DNA of 64,000 nt from Lachnoclostridium sp. UBA1175 (GTDB taxonomy: Bacteria > Bacillota > Clostridia > Lachnospirales > Lachnospiraceae). The DNA lies in the NCBI GenBank assembly GCA_002311665.1, contig DBYX01000022.1, forward strand, positions 1 through 64,000. Reading direction: 5' to 3'. Of this stretch, positions 1 to 7,090 are shown piece by piece (position 1 is the first letter of the stretch; every line of letters starts with the position of its first letter). The position numbers and the translations under genes were made by a program. Below the pieces are notes generated by a model. The model worked only from the letters and a program-made list of their open reading frames with translations. It did no database searches and was not told the DNA's origin.

Positions 1-2
1 AT

Positions 3-1397
3 TTACAGTTTTATTTTACCATTTACTGCATACAAAGACTTTGGAAACGGAAATTTCCTATCAAGAAGTATCTGCTGCAATAACAGGGTGCCGAACACTT
101 TGGCATCATGGGATGAATTTGCCCATTGTGTTGTAGGAATAGCTTTTTTGCCTTCTTCGTAATATGCTTTAACCGCACCGTGCTCATCGTAACCTTTAAT
201 TGTCGCTTTTCCAGCCTCAATATCTTCTATTGTTCCCGACGCAAGGTATGATATAGAGTACTTTTGTGGCTTATTAGGTGTATGTCTACCAATTTTCACA
301 TATCCACTTTCTAGTCTTTTAATGAAAGTTTCTCGCTTTAACCCCCACATCATTTCAACGCCGTTATCTCGTATTGGCCAAACTGTTTCACAATTCTCAC
401 GAGGTTCAACTGTTGATATATCCGTTCCAAATGGAAGATTTTCACCAATCTCAACAATATCATTAGTATTGACATCGATAAATAACGGAAAAAACTGGTT
501 AGGGTGCTGTACATCACGAATATTGGAAGCTGTATGTCTACGTAACGGTTCCCAGTGAACTTCAGATTTTGAAGCAACCGTTTTCACTTCAGCAACCTGT
601 TCAATGGTACACTGTCCAATTCTTACAAAGAAAATAAATTCATTTGTACGAGAAAACTCATCAGCCCTTTTTGTTCCTGTTGGATTTATTACTGTGCTAA
701 TCATCTGAATTCTTGCTTCCGGGAATAATTCCTCTAACAAGCACCCCAGATGCAGGTATTCTTTTTCATCAATTGTAATAATCAAGACAGAATCTGTTGG
801 ATTAAGCAATTTTTTAGCTAGCAATAGCCTTCGTTTAATAAAGGAAAGCCATTTGCTGTGTCTATATGCATCCACACTATCCACATAATCATTATTGTAT
901 TTCCAATCTTTAGCCCCTGTATTATATGGTGGATCTATATAAATGCAGTCCACCTTTCCAGCATAGAGGTATTCCAACAATTGCAGAGCATGATAATTAT
1001 CGGCTTCAATCAACGTATGCCACAGATCACTATCAGGAGCATTGCATATGCTGTCTATCGGTTTCAGATAAGGATATATAGGCTCTCCAAACTGAGCCAC
1101 CGACACAAGTTCTTGCACCGGAATCTCTTCTTTTTCTTCCGTAACCTTGTGATAGCACGTAGCAACACCATCTTTGATGGCGCTTACTTCATACATATCA
1201 CTGACGGCACCAGTCTTTTTTGCAACGGTTGAGCCACGCTTAATCGGAATATCATAAAGCGGCGTACACTCCGGAAGGTGCTCTTCAAACACCAGCCCGA
1301 ATTTCTTTGTCTTTGACAGTCTGTTTATCTCTTGCTCCAATCTGGCTCTCAACGCCTCATCCTGAACCTGAGCAAGCAAATCATGAATCGCAGCCAT
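3..1397 (-). CDS. Adenine-specific DNA methyltransferase, Mod-like, lacking the C-terminal SAM-binding part
   Basis: 464 residues with a real TAA stop at positions 3-5. It would transfer a methyl group from SAM to adenine in DNA. The catalytic motif IV DPPYNTG is at residues 155-161, followed by a target-recognition-like region. In this Mod (beta-class) order the SAM-binding FxGxG motif comes last, after a conserved FPFPKSLYAV stretch. Here FPFPKSLYAV is present near the end, but the protein then runs only NGKIKL and stops, so motif I is missing. The ~110 residues before the catalytic domain match large Mod-like proteins rather than short orphan methyltransferases. The ATG is preceded by GGAGG. 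It is last in an operon with the regulator, TcmP and radical-SAM genes. It may be broken, split into two polypeptides, or altered by recombination; the deciding sequence lies left of the window. Confidence 0.85.
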   Translation of the reverse strand: MAAIHDLLAQVQDEALRARLEQEINRLSKTKKFGLVFEEHLPECTPLYDIPIKRGSTVAKKTGAVSDMYEVSAIKDGVATCYHKVTEEKEEIPVQELVSVAQFGEPIYPYLKPIDSICNAPDSDLWHTLIEADNYHALQLLEYLYAGKVDCIYIDPPYNTGAKDWKYNNDYVDSVDAYRHSKWLSFIKRRLLLAKKLLNPTDSVLIITIDEKEYLHLGCLLEELFPEARIQMISTVINPTGTKRADEFSRTNEFIFFVRIGQCTIEQVAEVKTVASKSEVHWEPLRRHTASNIRDVQHPNQFFPLFIDVNTNDIVEIGENLPFGTDISTVEPRENCETVWPIRDNGVEMMWGLKRETFIKRLESGYVKIGRHTPNKPQKYSISYLASGTIEDIEAGKATIKGYDEHGAVKAYYEEGKKAIPTTQWANSSHDAKVFGTLLLQQILLDRKFPFPKSLYAVNGKIKL

Positions 1398-1484
1398 GTC
1401 TTTCCTCCTGTTTATCCATATTTACCGGCATTATATACTCCGGCATCTTAATTCTATCTCTTTACCTATCCCATAAAACGGTCT

Positions 1485-2261
1485 CTATTCTGTAATCGTC
1501 TTATCTTTTATGTGGTAAGCAATTCCCTTCTTGGTACAGAAGTCAATCACTTCCCTTGCCCTTTCATTGTAGAACTTCTTATGTTCAGGATATCCAGACG
1601 TGACATCCTTGCAGTAATTGGTTCTTCCAAAGATAATCTTATCCACGAAGCTGACTGCTTTCAGAATCTTCTTTAGATCCTGCTCTATCAGATTCGGCGT
1701 AGGATATGGTTCAATGCTCACCCACGTCTTACAGCCCTTCTCATGCAATTTCTTTAATGCTTTCAGTCTGTCGGCATATGGTGCCGATCCAGGCTCCATC
1801 CTCTCTCTGTATTCCTCATCCAGAGAGATTAGTGTGATGCCGTACTCATTATCCTTGGAACACTTTTCCAGACTGATCGGCAGGATTCCCTTGGTAAGCA
1901 CCGTACACTTTATCCCCGCGTCATTGAGTTTCTTTATGACATCAAGACTCATTGTCTCAATCTCAGGATATCCCACCATGAAGGGATCCGTCGTAAAACA
2001 GAGTTGTACAGATTTGATCTTGTCTTTGAGTCTTGGAATCTCTTTATCCAGGATTTCCAGCGTATTTGACACCAGATAAGGCTTCAGCCAATCCTCATAC
2101 TTTTTAATCTGCCCAAATCGTTTCTTTAACAGGAAGGCATAGCAAGGATACCGGCATCCATGCGCACATCCCTGCACAAAATTCAATGTATAATCTCCAT
2201 ACTCTACGCCTGTCTTGTACAGCATGGATTTTCTTTTTATGTAGCCTTCCACTTTCGGCAT
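1485..2261 (-). CDS. Radical SAM protein of the SPL / three-Cys-motif family
   Basis: 258 residues. The cysteine cluster GCAHGCRYPCYA near residue 35 would bind the [4Fe-4S] cluster that cleaves SAM. The spacing is CX3CX3C, one residue longer than the usual CX3CX2C. The rest follows the spore-photoproduct-lyase-like (COG1533) pattern: a TDPF segment, a TVLTKG strand and a WVSIEPYPTP strand. The substrate is unknown; the family acts on nucleic acids or related molecules. The ATG at 2261 is preferred over an upstream TTG because AGGAG sits 9 bases before it. The ATG begins 2 bases after the TcmP stop, so the two are translationally coupled, as expected for the pair after which TcmP ('three-Cys-motif partner') is named. 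Confidence 0.85.
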   Translation of the reverse strand: MPKVEGYIKRKSMLYKTGVEYGDYTLNFVQGCAHGCRYPCYAFLLKKRFGQIKKYEDWLKPYLVSNTLEILDKEIPRLKDKIKSVQLCFTTDPFMVGYPEIETMSLDVIKKLNDAGIKCTVLTKGILPISLEKCSKDNEYGITLISLDEEYRERMEPGSAPYADRLKALKKLHEKGCKTWVSIEPYPTPNLIEQDLKKILKAVSFVDKIIFGRTNYCKDVTSGYPEHKKFYNERAREVIDFCTKKGIAYHIKDKTITE

Positions 2262-2263
2262 CT

Positions 2264-3403
2264 TTAGCAACTCCTATCTGAAAATGTTACGGTATTTCTG
2301 TGAACTACAGCACCATAATATTTCTTTAATGCGTTATAAGTTTTTCTGCTGTAGTCTCTGACTGGGAACACCGGATGCTCAAACAAGTAATCCGATATCT
2401 CATCCTTCGGTACATCCTGCCTACCTCGAAAATGCTGTTGCAAATAAGCTGCAATATCTCGAAGTGTATAATGAGCATCATCTTCTTTATGCTCGTATCC
2501 GACTTCGCCGGTCTCAAAGTTCATAACCAGTTGTTCATAACCATCATCATTTCCATCATTGGTTTTCTTTCCGGATGACTGATCATCAAAGGTCTTCCAT
2601 GCCGTAGACTTGAAAAGATCAAATCCTGTTGGATGACCGGTACAGTGAATCAGGTTATAAACCACGGAGTTATTACTGTTGAAGAACGGGAAGGCAGCAA
2701 CATAATAGCGGCCTTCTTTTCTTCCGCTAAAATCAAGAATAATCTGCTCAATCTTTTTCTCGAAAGCATTTCTATCGCTGCCGAATGAAATCAGTTCATC
2801 GATCGTAGTCTGATAGGTTTCCTCATACTTCTCGATAACTTCCGGCTTCTTTGCCATCTTAGCTGCCCTGATTGTATCGGACACCATGTGGTTGATGATG
2901 ATCTCGCCCCAGTTTTTCAGGAACGGCATCATGGCATCCCATTCGATATGAGCATCATACGGATCGTAAACAAGCAAAAAATGCATGTCACTGAACATGG
3001 ATGAGAATTGGCTACCTATTTTTCTTAGCAGCACATTTGCATCCATAGACTCCGTATAAATTGTAAAATTGCTTGTCTGCCTTGGAATTCTTGTCTTAAG
3101 CAGGTCTATTTTTCTGGAATCAAGGTCATTGAAATATACATATGCCTGCTTGTCTGTATATCTGGTCATAGCTTCAGCAATGATCTCAGAAACAAGAAGC
3201 GGCGTCCCCTTTATTTCATTACCTTGATCATCATAGTACACGCCACTATTTGACATGCAATCTATGTAGACAATGCCCCTGCACTTTTTGTTCAGCATAA
3301 GAATGTTGATCCAGGCCTTTACATACTCTGAAATCAACTCAAACTTCTTGATACTGTGCGGCGGAGCAACGCTAATAACATCATTCTTCTTTGAGCTCGC
3401 CAT
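2264..3403 (-). CDS. tcmP: Three-Cys-motif partner protein TcmP
   Basis: About 379 residues. Seen: a glycine-containing loop YIDCMSNSGVYYDDQGNEIKG followed by TPLLVSEII, and a later LLVYDPYDAHIEWDAM strand. Together these match the TcmP pattern (TIGR04474), which looks like a divergent Rossmann-type methyltransferase fold with a 'DPYG' motif. No biochemical role is established. The gene lies directly upstream of a radical-SAM three-Cys protein, the association that defines the family. The ATG at 3403 has AAGAAGGTG 7 bases upstream; a GTG at 3412 is also in frame. The start lies inside the 3' end of the regulator gene (23-base overlap), so expression is probably coupled to it. Confidence 0.82.
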   Translation of the reverse strand: MASSKKNDVISVAPPHSIKKFELISEYVKAWINILMLNKKCRGIVYIDCMSNSGVYYDDQGNEIKGTPLLVSEIIAEAMTRYTDKQAYVYFNDLDSRKIDLLKTRIPRQTSNFTIYTESMDANVLLRKIGSQFSSMFSDMHFLLVYDPYDAHIEWDAMMPFLKNWGEIIINHMVSDTIRAAKMAKKPEVIEKYEETYQTTIDELISFGSDRNAFEKKIEQIILDFSGRKEGRYYVAAFPFFNSNNSVVYNLIHCTGHPTGFDLFKSTAWKTFDDQSSGKKTNDGNDDGYEQLVMNFETGEVGYEHKEDDAHYTLRDIAAYLQQHFRGRQDVPKDEISDYLFEHPVFPVRDYSRKTYNALKKYYGAVVHRNTVTFSDRSC

Positions 3404-3617
3404 TCGTATCACCTTCTTCCGGAATCAGATCCATAATGTCGCCGATATTGCATTCAAGCACTTTACACACTTTCATCAGAACTTCCATACTCACATTTTC
3501 GCCCTTGGACAGTTTTGTGACAGAAGTCCAGCTGATTCCGGCCTTTGCCTGAAGGTCTTTCTTCTTCATATCTTTGTCGATAAGTAGCTTCCAAAGCTTC
3601 TTGTAACTAACTTCCAT
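3381..3617 (-). CDS. Small Cro/XRE-type helix-turn-helix regulator
   Basis: 78 residues, nearly all one HTH domain: KKDLQAKAGISWTSVTKLSKGE is the helix-turn-helix and VLMKVCKVLECNIGDIMDLIP the tail helices, as in YozG/Cro-like proteins. It would bind DNA as a dimer and probably autoregulates the operon it heads. The ATG at 3617 follows GAGAGGA at a suitable distance; the two upstream in-frame ATGs lack a good site. It overlaps tcmP by 23 bases and is divergent from the ImmA/IrrE-type gene, whose promoter is 40 bases away, so one operator could control both directions. Confidence 0.88.
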   Translation of the reverse strand: MEVSYKKLWKLLIDKDMKKKDLQAKAGISWTSVTKLSKGENVSMEVLMKVCKVLECNIGDIMDLIPEEGDTNGELKEE

Positions 3618-3688
3618 AGTGCAGTCCTCTCGGTTCATTCCCAAAACATATATGTCATCAGGTAACTACGCATACCAATACAGTCTCC

Positions 3689-3717
3689 ATTATACCACTC
3701 GTCTCGAAAATCTACAA
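3689..3717 (-). promoter_or_regulatory. Promoter of the regulator-tcmP-radical SAM-mod operon
   Basis: On the minus strand, TTGTAG (3712-3717) and TATAAT (3689-3694) are separated by exactly 17 bases. This fits sigma-A and sits about 70 bases before the regulator start. Confidence 0.7.
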
Positions 3718-3758
3718 GCAAAAATCTCCACATACGCACGAATTGACACCGCTTTTAA

Positions 3759-3787
3759 TTGAAAATTCTCCAAATAAGTGCTATAAT
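3759..3787 (+). promoter_or_regulatory. Promoter of the ImmA/IrrE-type peptidase gene
   Basis: TTGAAA (3759-3764), 17 bases, TATAAT (3782-3787). It leads to a ~55-base leader with the ribosome site AAAAGAGGTG before the ATG at 3848. A perfect TTGACA at 3743 is 33 bases from this -10 and so is not its -35. Confidence 0.75.
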
Positions 3788-3847
3788 TCTATCTGTATCA
3801 TTTCGCCCGCAACCAGCGGGCACTTCTACGAAAAGAGGTGTCTTAGA

Positions 3848-5728
3848 ATGAGCAAAGCTCAGAATGAGATTGAAGAATTTATATACAAGATTTGTTACCG
3901 CCCTATCTGGGAATCAGTGAATAATTATATTGCAGCACACCCGACTACGCTGAACCTCAGCATGTCCCGCATTAAGTATCCTGATACCGCCATGCTTTTG
4001 GACATGCTGCTCGAATATGCCACACATATCCGTATTGATGAAGACTCTCTCTTCTTCGATGCGATTCTTAGCTGTACTATCGAATTACAGCAATTTGATG
4101 AATACCGTGGTGACATGTCTGGAGAAACATCACAATGGCTGATTGCGTCATGCGAAGCCGTTATCACCGATAAACTTGAATCCTTAACAGTTTCGTCTGT
4201 AAAGCCTTGGAGCAAAGACACAAAGCCGTCTTCTGCCGGTGTTGCAGCATCAAAGAGTATTGTACCTATCATCTACCGTAAGGATCTCGACAGAGAAGCC
4301 ACAGCCTTTCTGGAGAAGTATTATCCAGAAGCACTTGAAGAACCGCTCCGCGTCCCGATTGAAGATATCGCCAAAGAGAAACTCGGTCTCAAAGTCATCC
4401 AGGGATATCGCATCACTGATGACTTCACCATCTTCGGTCAGATCTGCTTCTCTCCCGGAACAGTCAAGATCTACGATCTTTTCAAGACCTCTGAGAAAGA
4501 ACAGGAAGTTCCCAGAGGAACTATTCTGATTGATGCTTATACCTACTGGCAGCGGAACAGCGGCTGTGTGAACAACACTATCGCTCATGAGGTTTATCAC
4601 TGGCACCGGCACCGTCTCTATGCTGCCATCAAACATATCCTGCGTGATGAGAAGTTCATCGCTTGCCGTTGTCCGGCTGAGATGAGTTATCCGGATGAAA
4701 AAGAAGAATGGACTGATGAGCAGCGCATGGAGTGGCAGGCAAATAATCTGGCCCCAAGGATCCTGATGCCGATACAGACCTTTAAGATCAAAGTAGATGA
4801 ACTCTATAAGCAATATGATTATGAGAATACTCCGTTGAAGCTCGCCGTGCTTACCTGCATTGCCGATGATCTTGCTTCATTCTACGGCGTATCAAGGCAG
4901 TCTGCCTTAATACGTATGACAGAGACCGGGTACCCGGAAGCAAAATCGGTTCTGCAAGCTATCAATGAGAAAGACTGGCACTCCTATGTCAGCCGCGAAG
5001 ATGTCTTCTATGAGTACAGCACCAATGAAGACTTCCGCAAACTCATTGACACCGGTAAGTTCAGATACGTTGAAGGATATGTGGTCATCAACGATGACAA
5101 ATATATCTCCACAAACGATGATGGAAAAGCAACACTTTCCGAATATGCCTGGGATCATCTTGATGAATGCACCCTGTCTTTCAGTTGGCAGCGCATACGC
5201 CGCTCCAAAGCCAAAGAAATACTGCCGCAGATCATCTTCCACCGTGACAACGACGAACAAGAGATTTCTCATTACGATGATGATCAGAGTGCTTCTGTTG
5301 TCGCACTCTCTGAGGATTTAAGAAAAAAGAGGAAGAGCTTTGAACAAGGCGAACAGATCCATCAAATATCAACTATTGGTAAAACATGCTGGCAGTATAT
5401 TTACGAAATCATCCAGCTTAAAGGCATAAGTAAGCCCCACTTCTGTAACCTTACAGGTCTTGGTGAAGAAGTATATCGCAAGGCTGAAAAGAACTTAGGA
5501 ACCGACCCTTCCCTGAGAACAATTGTCGCTATAGCATGTGGTCTCAGCCTTGATATAGAAACCACTGAAAAAATGCTTCACCTTGCCGGTCACGCCTTCA
5601 AGGAAAGCAACGAACATAGAGCCTTAAAGTTCTGTATCAACAATTACCCTGGCGACATGCTGGAAGATCGAAACGATTTCTTACAGTCTTATGGATATGA
5701 GACCCTGGGTACAAAAGAGCGATATTAA
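3848..5728 (+). CDS. ImmA/IrrE family metallo-endopeptidase with C-terminal HTH
   Basis: 626 residues from the ATG at 3848, chosen because AAAAGAGGTG lies just upstream and the promoter is at 3759-3787; the longer frame begins upstream of the -10. The zinc motif HEVYHWH (HExxH) sits in 'NTIAHEVYHWHRHRL', as in the ImmA/IrrE (DUF955) peptidases that cleave XRE-family repressors on mobile elements. The N-terminal ~130 residues are unassigned. The C-terminal ~100 residues (ISKPHFCNLTGLGEEVYRKA) resemble an XRE-type HTH. It is much longer than typical ImmA (~150 residues). A possible target is the regulator encoded divergently next to it, which is inference. A strong terminator follows the stop. 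Confidence 0.85.
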   Translation: MSKAQNEIEEFIYKICYRPIWESVNNYIAAHPTTLNLSMSRIKYPDTAMLLDMLLEYATHIRIDEDSLFFDAILSCTIELQQFDEYRGDMSGETSQWLIASCEAVITDKLESLTVSSVKPWSKDTKPSSAGVAASKSIVPIIYRKDLDREATAFLEKYYPEALEEPLRVPIEDIAKEKLGLKVIQGYRITDDFTIFGQICFSPGTVKIYDLFKTSEKEQEVPRGTILIDAYTYWQRNSGCVNNTIAHEVYHWHRHRLYAAIKHILRDEKFIACRCPAEMSYPDEKEEWTDEQRMEWQANNLAPRILMPIQTFKIKVDELYKQYDYENTPLKLAVLTCIADDLASFYGVSRQSALIRMTETGYPEAKSVLQAINEKDWHSYVSREDVFYEYSTNEDFRKLIDTGKFRYVEGYVVINDDKYISTNDDGKATLSEYAWDHLDECTLSFSWQRIRRSKAKEILPQIIFHRDNDEQEISHYDDDQSASVVALSEDLRKKRKSFEQGEQIHQISTIGKTCWQYIYEIIQLKGISKPHFCNLTGLGEEVYRKAEKNLGTDPSLRTIVAIACGLSLDIETTEKMLHLAGHAFKESNEHRALKFCINNYPGDMLEDRNDFLQSYGYETLGTKERY

Positions 5729-5737
5729 CTTCAATTT

Positions 5738-5771
5738 GCCGTGTTTCCCCTTCGGAAGCACGGCTTTTTTT
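5738..5771 (+). terminator. Rho-independent terminator of the ImmA/IrrE-type gene
   Basis: GCCGTG pairs with CACGGC, with a further TTCC/GGAA extension inside, followed directly by seven T. It lies 10 bases after the stop codon. Confidence 0.9.
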
Positions 5772-5787
5772 ATTTCTGAAAATTTTT

Positions 5788-5804
5788 CCGACTCGATGAG
5801 TCGG
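5788..5804. repeat. Perfect 7-bp inverted repeat with a nearby partial copy
   Basis: CCGACTC GAT GAGTCGG is palindromic. A related CCGACTCGGTGAG occurs at 5898-5910, about 110 bases on, flanking the second hairpin. This could be a protein binding site or a remnant of a recombination site. No integrase is present in the window. Confidence 0.5.
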
Positions 5805-5862
5805 GAATATCATCATAAATCCCTGTCATACTATCATAAATGAATATGTGAACTGGTTGAAA

Positions 5863-5885
5863 CCCGCAGAAATGCGGGCTTTTTT
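5863..5885 (+). terminator. Second terminator-like hairpin
   Basis: CCCGCA GAAA TGCGGG followed by C and six T. It stands about 100 bases after the first terminator with no gene between. It may be a backup for the peptidase gene or close a short unrecognised transcript. Confidence 0.8.
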
Positions 5886-5936
5886 GTTGGGTTTAATCCG
5901 ACTCGGTGAGTTTTTCCAAATAAAAAGAAAGCGATT

Positions 5937-6030
5937 ATGATGGGCTTAGCTTCAGTGAGATTGCTTCTTTAGCGCTGAAGATGGTTCTACCGTCTCACCG
6001 AAGCCGCCATGTAAATCACGTCAGCCCATG
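5937..6030 (+). ncRNA. Structured leader RNA (multi-branched), function unknown
   Basis: The outer stem ATGGGCT (5940-5946) pairs with AGCCCAT (6023-6029). The next stem GCTTCaGTGAGA (5949-5960) pairs with TCTCACcGAAGC (5993-6004) with one mismatch. Inside is CTTC/GAAG (5964-5967 with 5977-5980) around a TTTAGCGCT loop. The nested order gives a closed, branched fold upstream of the 192-residue gene. It matches no riboswitch class recognised here. It could be a riboswitch-like leader or a separate small RNA. Confidence 0.5.
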
Positions 6031-6054
6031 TAGAACAGGCTGGCCAAGCAAACT

Positions 6055-6141
6055 AGGAGGAATCCGAAATGACTGGCCACCTGATAGGGACAATTTCATA
6101 TCGCCATAATGCGGATTCCTCCGCGCAAATCTACGGAGGAA
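6055..6141 (+). promoter_or_regulatory. Possible translational switch with alternative anti-ribosome-site pairing
   Basis: GGAGGAATCCG (6056-6066) pairs perfectly over 11 bp with CGGATTCCTCC (6112-6122). The same 3' arm, as TTCCTCCG (6116-6123), also pairs perfectly over 8 bp with CGGAGGAA (6134-6141), the ribosome site of the gene at 6149. The two pairings exclude each other, so occupying the upstream AGGAGG would expose or hide the downstream site. The arrangement resembles translational attenuators; its trigger is unknown. Confidence 0.55.
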
Positions 6142-6239
6142 AAGCGTTATGGTTGATAACGAAATCACCAAGTACAGCGATAAGCGCTCGTACAACAACC
6201 TTCCCGTACCGGAAGGATTCTACCTCGCTCCGTTCCTAG
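6069..6239 (+). CDS. Possible 56-residue leader peptide
   Basis: An ATG at 6069 lies 8 bases after a perfect AGGAGG (6055-6060). The frame runs 56 codons (begins MTGHLIGTISYRH) to a TAG at 6239, overlapping the start of the 192-residue gene in another frame. Ribosomes on it would cross both arms of the switch hairpin, which is the main reason to consider it real. The sequence resembles no family known to me and the part inside the next gene may be incidental. Confidence 0.3.
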   Translation: MTGHLIGTISYRHNADSSAQIYGGKALWLITKSPSTAISARTTTFPYRKDSTSLRS

Positions 6240-6727
6240 TTCACAACTGGGGCGAAGTAAAAGCGATGAACTATCATCGTGAGAACCTTGAAACCTGGCA
6301 CTTCAGCGGCATCGCCGTTTTAGTCGCCTTCACACCGGTCACTGCTGAACAGTTTCCCGGCACCATGAAGCTCTTCTGGAGCGATGTTCGCACTTACATT
6401 GCAGACCTGAAGAAGGACCCGAACATCCTCTCCTATGACAAGATGCTGGAAGATATGATGTCGGAAGACGGTAACGGCTATGATCCCGCCCAGACAGAAT
6501 CTTTGGAGAACACGACTCTGCTCGGCCTTATCATTGACGATCTGATCCGTCAGGTCAGAGAGATGAATCCGCGCTATGGTCGTATCCTCGATCTTCTGAA
6601 GCAGGAATACACCAAAGGCGAAATCCTTGATGTCATTCTTAAGGAATATGGTATCAAAAAGACGCAGGGATATTCTGAGATCAAAGCAGCTCAGAAGCTT
6701 GCGAAGGATCTCTACTACGCCGACTAA
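6149..6727 (+). CDS. Uncharacterised 192-residue protein of the accessory island
   Basis: The family is not recognised. The ATG at 6149 has GGAGG 9 bases upstream. There is no signal peptide or membrane segment, so it is probably cytoplasmic. The N-terminal half has hydrophobic, aromatic strands (GFYLAPFLVHNWGEVKAMNY). The last ~60 residues (MNPRYGRILDLLKQEYTKGEILDVILKEYGIKKTQGY and on) are helical with a tri-helical, DNA-binding-like look, suggesting a regulator or element-encoded accessory protein, but no motif proves it. Upstream are a structured RNA and a possible translational switch; a hairpin terminator follows. Confidence 0.75.
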   Translation: MVDNEITKYSDKRSYNNLPVPEGFYLAPFLVHNWGEVKAMNYHRENLETWHFSGIAVLVAFTPVTAEQFPGTMKLFWSDVRTYIADLKKDPNILSYDKMLEDMMSEDGNGYDPAQTESLENTTLLGLIIDDLIRQVREMNPRYGRILDLLKQEYTKGEILDVILKEYGIKKTQGYSEIKAAQKLAKDLYYAD

Positions 6728-6749
6728 CACAGACCGGCACAGATGAAAG

Positions 6750-6787
6750 AAGCAGCGATACTGGAACTATCTCCGGTACCGCTGCTT
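6750..6787. terminator. Long hairpin between convergent genes, probable bidirectional terminator
   Basis: AAGCAGCG pairs with CGCTGCTT, extended inward by TACTGGA/TCCGGTA with one mismatch and one wobble, around an ACTATC loop. It lies between the 192-residue gene and the convergent small gene at 6812. The T-tract is weak. Confidence 0.6.
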
Positions 6788-6811
6788 TGCTGTGTGCCTT
6801 TGTATTCGATT

Positions 6812-7090
6812 TTATTTCTTAGACGGTCTACCCTGCATCTGCCATCTATCGTGACTCTGTATGCTCCGGATAGCCTGCTTCAAACTATTCGCACGACCGT
6901 GCTGGTGATATGGATGTGATGCCTTATGCTTATGGAAAATGATACATGTCCCCGGTGTCGGATACTCCGGATTATGAATAAACCAGAAGTGCCCTGTATT
7001 CCGGCTCATAATCGTCACATCAAAAGCATCTGTAAAGATGATGGAGAAATACTTCGGATCCAGAACGGATAGTTCATTCGCATCAAACAT
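6812..7090 (-). CDS. Small uncharacterised protein downstream of the SymE-like gene
   Basis: 92 residues from the ATG at 7090, chosen because AGGAGAGGGG lies just upstream; the longer frame has no ribosome site. It carries an aromatic and histidine-rich core (TGHFWFIHNPEYPTPGTCIIFHKHKASHPYHQHG) and a basic C-terminus (QGRPSKK). No family is assigned. It overlaps the SymE-like gene by 8 bases and is almost certainly co-translated with it, so it is a candidate partner or antitoxin. That role is inferred only from position. Confidence 0.7.
   Translation of the reverse strand: MFDANELSVLDPKYFSIIFTDAFDVTIMSRNTGHFWFIHNPEYPTPGTCIIFHKHKASHPYHQHGRANSLKQAIRSIQSHDRWQMQGRPSKK

Noticed and set aside
61..1397. 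Whole restriction-modification system at the left edge
   Set aside because: No restriction subunit is present in the window; only the methyltransferase part is visible.
3743..3787. TTGACA at 3743 as -35 of the peptidase promoter
   Set aside because: It is 33 bases from the TATAAT; TTGAAA at 3759 has the correct 17-base spacing.
5788..5910. Attachment site of an integrated element formed by the CCGACTC repeats
   Set aside because: The copies are short, only ~110 bases apart, and no integrase, tRNA target or distant second copy is visible.
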